This document shows, one piece after another, positions 60,389 to 64,000 of a stretch of DNA of 64,000 nucleotides; the stretch's first letter is position 1; each line of letters starts with the position of its first letter. The translations under genes and the position numbers were made by a program. The notes below the pieces were generated by a model. The model ran no database searches and was not told the DNA's origin. It saw only the letters and a list, made by a program, of their open reading frames with translations. The DNA is from Dactylellina haptotyla (taxonomy: Eukaryota > Ascomycota > Orbiliomycetes > Orbiliales > Orbiliaceae), in NCBI GenBank assembly GCA_031310005.1, contig CM062384.1:3438362-3502361 (forward strand). Direction: 5' to 3'.

Positions 60389-62589
60389 TATTTATAATTT
60401 AAATAAAATGGAAATAGTATAAAAACTATAAGATATTAAAAAACATAAAGGTAAATCCACAATTATTATAATAAGATTAATTTTATAAACAATTACTTTT
60501 TATAATTAAAACAAATATTAATATAGGAATAAAGTGAATCAAATTATATTTATAACATTTTAAATAATAAATTAATATAAATAAAAATTTTAATAAAATA
60601 TATAATATTAATAAATTATAAAAAACAATATTATAAAAAATATCAATTATTATTATAAAATATTTACAATATTATTATAAAATTAATATTATTATTAGTT
60701 ATTTTTTTTAATTGAAAATAAAAAAGAAAGAAATAAAAAAAAAGGGGATAGGATATATATGGGTTATAAATTTTTAATTTAAAAATAAAAAATAAAATTT
60801 AATATATTTATTCATAATATATGATTTGATGTTAAACAAATTGATAAATGATATTATTATAAATGTTATAGATTGAATATGAAATTATTAATAATAATAT
60901 TATAATATATCATTTTTCGGAATATTTACCATTCTTTTTAATTATTTTATTTTTTTTTAAATTTAAAAATTAAATTGATATCACTATTTAAATTGATTAC
61001 AATGGATTACCTATTTGTGTTTAATAATAAACTGTGCCAGATTATGTATATAATTTATAGTTATGCTGTTATATTAAGTAATTTGGCTGATTACCTTAAA
61101 CTAATGAAAACTTATAGTAAGATATCAACCAATATTAAACTATTATAATTAAGAGAGTGGAGGGAGAAGGAGACTGATAAACTTGAGAAAATGGTAAAAT
61201 AATTTAATGATCAATTTAAGATATTGATATTAAAGATTGTAAAATACTTCTTATACAGAATTTGTACCACTAGGTTCTTAAGTAATTATATAGTAAAAAA
61301 GTATAACGTTGTGAAATATAAAATAAAATAAAAATTTGGGCGATTTAATAAGATGATTAAGATTATAGTGTTGATTAAAAAAATCTAGATGTAATCAATA
61401 TTTAGCACAAATAGCCCTAATCATTACTATTTTTGGTTAGTAGGGTATCAAATTCAAAAGTAAGAGAGAAGAAAAATTAATTAATTTTAAGTAGATTGAT
61501 TAAGAAAGTGATTTTATATAATAATGTAATTTTTCTGTTTATAAAAGTGGTTTAGTGAAAGGATAGGGATTAAGTTAATTTAATAATAAAAAATGTTAGA
61601 AAGGAGAGGATATTGTGGATGAATTTAATAAAATAATTAGATTATTTTAAAAGCTTACAGTTGGAATAGTTGGTAAAAATTGGTATCCTATTAGGATATT
61701 AATTAACTAAGGGGGATTTATTATTAGTCTATATAGTTATATATATTATATTAAAAAGGATAGTTGATTACCTAAAAATTTTTAATAGGGACCTAAGATA
61801 GTAATAAAAAAGCCCTAAATTAGAGGAGTATGTGCCTAGATTGCTAAAAAGAATAAGATCCGTTTTAGGTTTTACTTGATATATTAGCTATTAATAAAAA
61901 TTAATTATGTATTATTTACAGTTGTATTGATTAATAGTCGCCGAATGTTTTAGTAAATATAGGATTGCACTTGATAGAAAAACAAAATGTTTGCTAGGCG
62001 ATATTGATAGATCAATTGTAAGTGGGCTTCCAAAAAAGGGGGGTATTAAACCCAATGGAAGAATTGAAAAATTTATTGATTAAATATTCAAACTTAATAT
62101 TTATATTTTAAAATAAAAATTCATTAATAATAATTAATATAATTTTATAATCTACTTTATTATAATTTTAGATATTAATAAAAGTAGTTTATAATTTAAA
62201 AAATTTAAAGATTATATAAGTATTTTAATAGATTTAATTTATTACTTAAAAATGTTATTTTTGTAAAACATTATAAATTAATTAAAAGAGAATTGGAAAT
62301 TAAAGTTAAAATAGAGTATTAAGAAGGATAATAATTAAGTTACTTTAATAATAAAATATTATTAAAGATACTAGTAGATTTAACTAATTAATAACAATTA
62401 TACGCCTATAAGTCTAATACTAAACAACCTATTTTATAATATAAAAAAAATGATATTAATACTTGGTTAAATGTGTATGCTATAAATAAACCCGAAGGAG
62501 AAAATAAAGTTAAAGTATAAAGGATGGTTAATAATAGCTGATGGTTTAAAATAAATAGTATGCACGCTTATAGATAAAGCAAATGAAAT
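60389..62589. other. AT-rich sequence between element A and the subtelomeric remnant
   Basis: The first ~600 bases are A/T runs with no readable content. From about 61000 the plus strand becomes G-rich but C-poor (GAGAGTGGAGGGAGAAGGAG), the mark of RIP on one strand only. It is probably the 5' part of the downstream remnant, but I could not align it to a family. Confidence 0.4.
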
Positions 62590-63640
62590 CCTATAGTAGA
62601 ATCTGTTGTTTATTGAGTTGATAAACTAAAAACCTGCTGCGGAGTTGGACTAAGCTAACAATAATATAATCTTTGAAGTTAGGAATACTAGTGGTACCTT
62701 CCTCAATTTTCACAATTTGGTTGAGTTAATAAAGGGTGTGTAATTTATATAAAAAAGATTATTTACAAATGAAAAAGCTAAATTGTTAATACTTACTAGG
62801 TTTAAAAAATCTACCTTTAAAAATATAAATCTTAAATAATATAATAAATTAGTTAAAAATTTTTTAAATAAATTATTTGTATTAATTTATATTATGGGAG
62901 GTATATTAGCTAGAAGGATCAAAATAAATTATACCCAATATTAAAATAAACTCTTAATAAATTAAAATGTCTTTACCATTAGTAATAAAATTATACTCAT
63001 TTTATAATATTATAAAAGTTTGATTATAATTAATTATATAAAGGTAATATTTAGAATACTACCAAAAAAAATAAAAAAATTAATAACAATTTATTTGTGA
63101 TATATTAGATTATTTACCAACATTTTAAACAAGATTAATTACCAAGATAAACTAGAGTTGGATTACATTTAAAAAAATGGTAAAAATGATTACTAAAGTA
63201 ATTATTAAATGATTAAAGTATTAGAGAAAGTGACAAAAAAGTATCTGGGCGTAAAGTTGGATATACAATTATACTATTACATCATGGTAGTTTTTAATAA
63301 AAATATAATCCATCAAAAAAGGTTAGTAAACAAATAGTTTAAGAACTTTAGCAATAAAGACCTCATACTAGATGAGGATAAAGAGATTAATAATAGTAAG
63401 ATGGAATAATTAATTATGGCGCTATAAACTAACTATGGTTTTTGGAGTAAATACAATTATTATAGCTTAGTAGTAAATTTGGTACTCAAACTAACATCCA
63501 ATTTGTTAAAATTATTTGGCAAAATAAACAAGGAGTAATATTAATTCTTAAAATTAGCAGAGGGGGATGGATAATTAAAAAAGAAGATGGTAGTGGTGGA
63601 AAAAGGTAACAAAAAATATAAATAATAAAGATTATTAATT
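62590..63640 (+). pseudogene. Remnant of a subtelomeric RecQ/TLH-associated fungal protein
   Basis: One plus frame (phase 2) stays readable for ~1 kb if TAA and TAG stops are ignored. It carries conserved-looking blocks in order: VLIYIMGGILARRIKI (62879-62926), then NVFTISNKIILI, YYKSLII and IFRILPKKIKKLITIYLQYIRLF (to ~63118). LGVKLDIQLYYIMVVF starts at 63245, an acidic tract LILDEDKEI follows, and then LIMAL and TNYGF. The order GG.xAR.xE - YHKS - RxLP...LL..YL - LGV.L....YRH matches, from memory, the region upstream of the helicase in fungal telomere-linked RecQ-type helicases. It also resembles a tyrosine-recombinase-like core. No helicase motif is seen before the telomere. The gene is RIP-damaged and probably cut short by the chromosome end. 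Confidence 0.45.
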
Positions 63641-63900
63641 AATATTAATAAAATTATAATTAAAAGTAAAACAATTTTGAATCTAAGATAATTATATATT
63701 TTTAATTATTAAGAGGGAGGTGCTATTTAGAAAAAAACATTAATAAAAAAATGATTAAAAGTAGGAACACTCTAGGTTAATATTGCAAAAAGATAGTAAT
63801 TAATAATAAATTTTAAAACAATGGTTAATGTTTATAATATGCTAACCACCATAGAGTACAAAATGAGCGCTAATTTATATAATAAAAATAGGTTTTTTTT

Positions 63901-64000
63901 TTAGGTTTTTTTTTTAGGTTAGGGTTAGGGTTTAGGTTAGGGTTAGGGTTAGGGTTAGGGTTAGGTTAGGTTAGGTTAGGGTTAGGTTAGGTTAGGGTTA
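63901..64000 (+). repeat. Telomere repeat (TTAGGG with TTAGG and T-run variants)
   Basis: About 100 bases of TTAGGG and shorter TTAGG units, the G-rich strand running off the right edge, mark the chromosome end. The first units are irregular (TTAGG followed by ten T). Confidence 0.97.

Noticed and set aside
37000-63860. Mitochondrial DNA insertion as explanation for the AT richness
   Set aside because: No mitochondrial genes or tRNAs are seen; paired LTRs, target duplications and Ty3 motifs explain most of the region.
1-64000. CRISPR arrays, tRNA and rRNA genes
   Set aside because: None seen on either strand; no spaced direct repeats outside the minisatellite, LTRs and telomere.

Overview
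The window is the right-hand end of a chromosome of a filamentous ascomycete (Pezizomycotina; Leotiomycetes is a guess). Four things support this. The last ~100 bases are TTAGGG-type telomere repeat on the G-rich strand. Genes are broken by 50-120 nt introns with fungal GTANGT...AG borders. The gene families are typically fungal: GH76, a PNP-NB-ARC-TPR receptor, and secreted type-B carboxylesterases. About 27 kb before the telomere is extremely AT-rich and looks mutated by repeat-induced point mutation (RIP).

Bases 1-37,000 are ordinary, gene-bearing, moderate-GC DNA. In order it holds: a GH76 mannanase (-), a ricin-B-like lectin with one membrane anchor (+), a CorA-like protein with a long polytopic C-terminus (+), a GNAT acetyltransferase (+), CutC (-), a PNP-NB-ARC-TPR receptor (-), a broken membrane-protein fragment (+), a secreted Thr-rich/Cys-rich wall protein (+), two diverging carboxylesterase paralogues (- and +), a secreted protein of unknown function interrupted by one in-frame TGA (-), and an ankyrin-annexin fusion (-). 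I joined exons by checking donor, acceptor and phase. Most joins are phase-consistent; the GH76 gene is only partly resolved. The gene content suggests wall remodelling, carbohydrate recognition, secreted hydrolysis and non-self recognition, a typical subtelomeric accessory set. I see no single biosynthetic cluster.

Bases 37,000-63,900 are AT-rich and hold mostly dead mobile elements. Two Ty3/gypsy elements can be delimited to the base. Element A (42580-60388, 573-bp LTRs, TSD TATTT) was split when element B (51474-60179, 549-bp LTRs, TSD TGATA) inserted into A's 3' LTR. A truncated, inverted relative of B's LTR lies at 39306-39780. Both elements keep recognisable RT, RNase H and integrase remnants full of stop codons. 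Next to the telomere (62590-63640) is a one-frame remnant resembling the domain that accompanies subtelomeric RecQ-type helicases in fungi.

The observations most worth following are the ankyrin-annexin fusion at the edge of the AT-rich block, the CorA core with about ten extra membrane segments, the single TGA in an otherwise intact secreted protein, and the base-exact nested retrotransposons with strand-switching RIP tracts.
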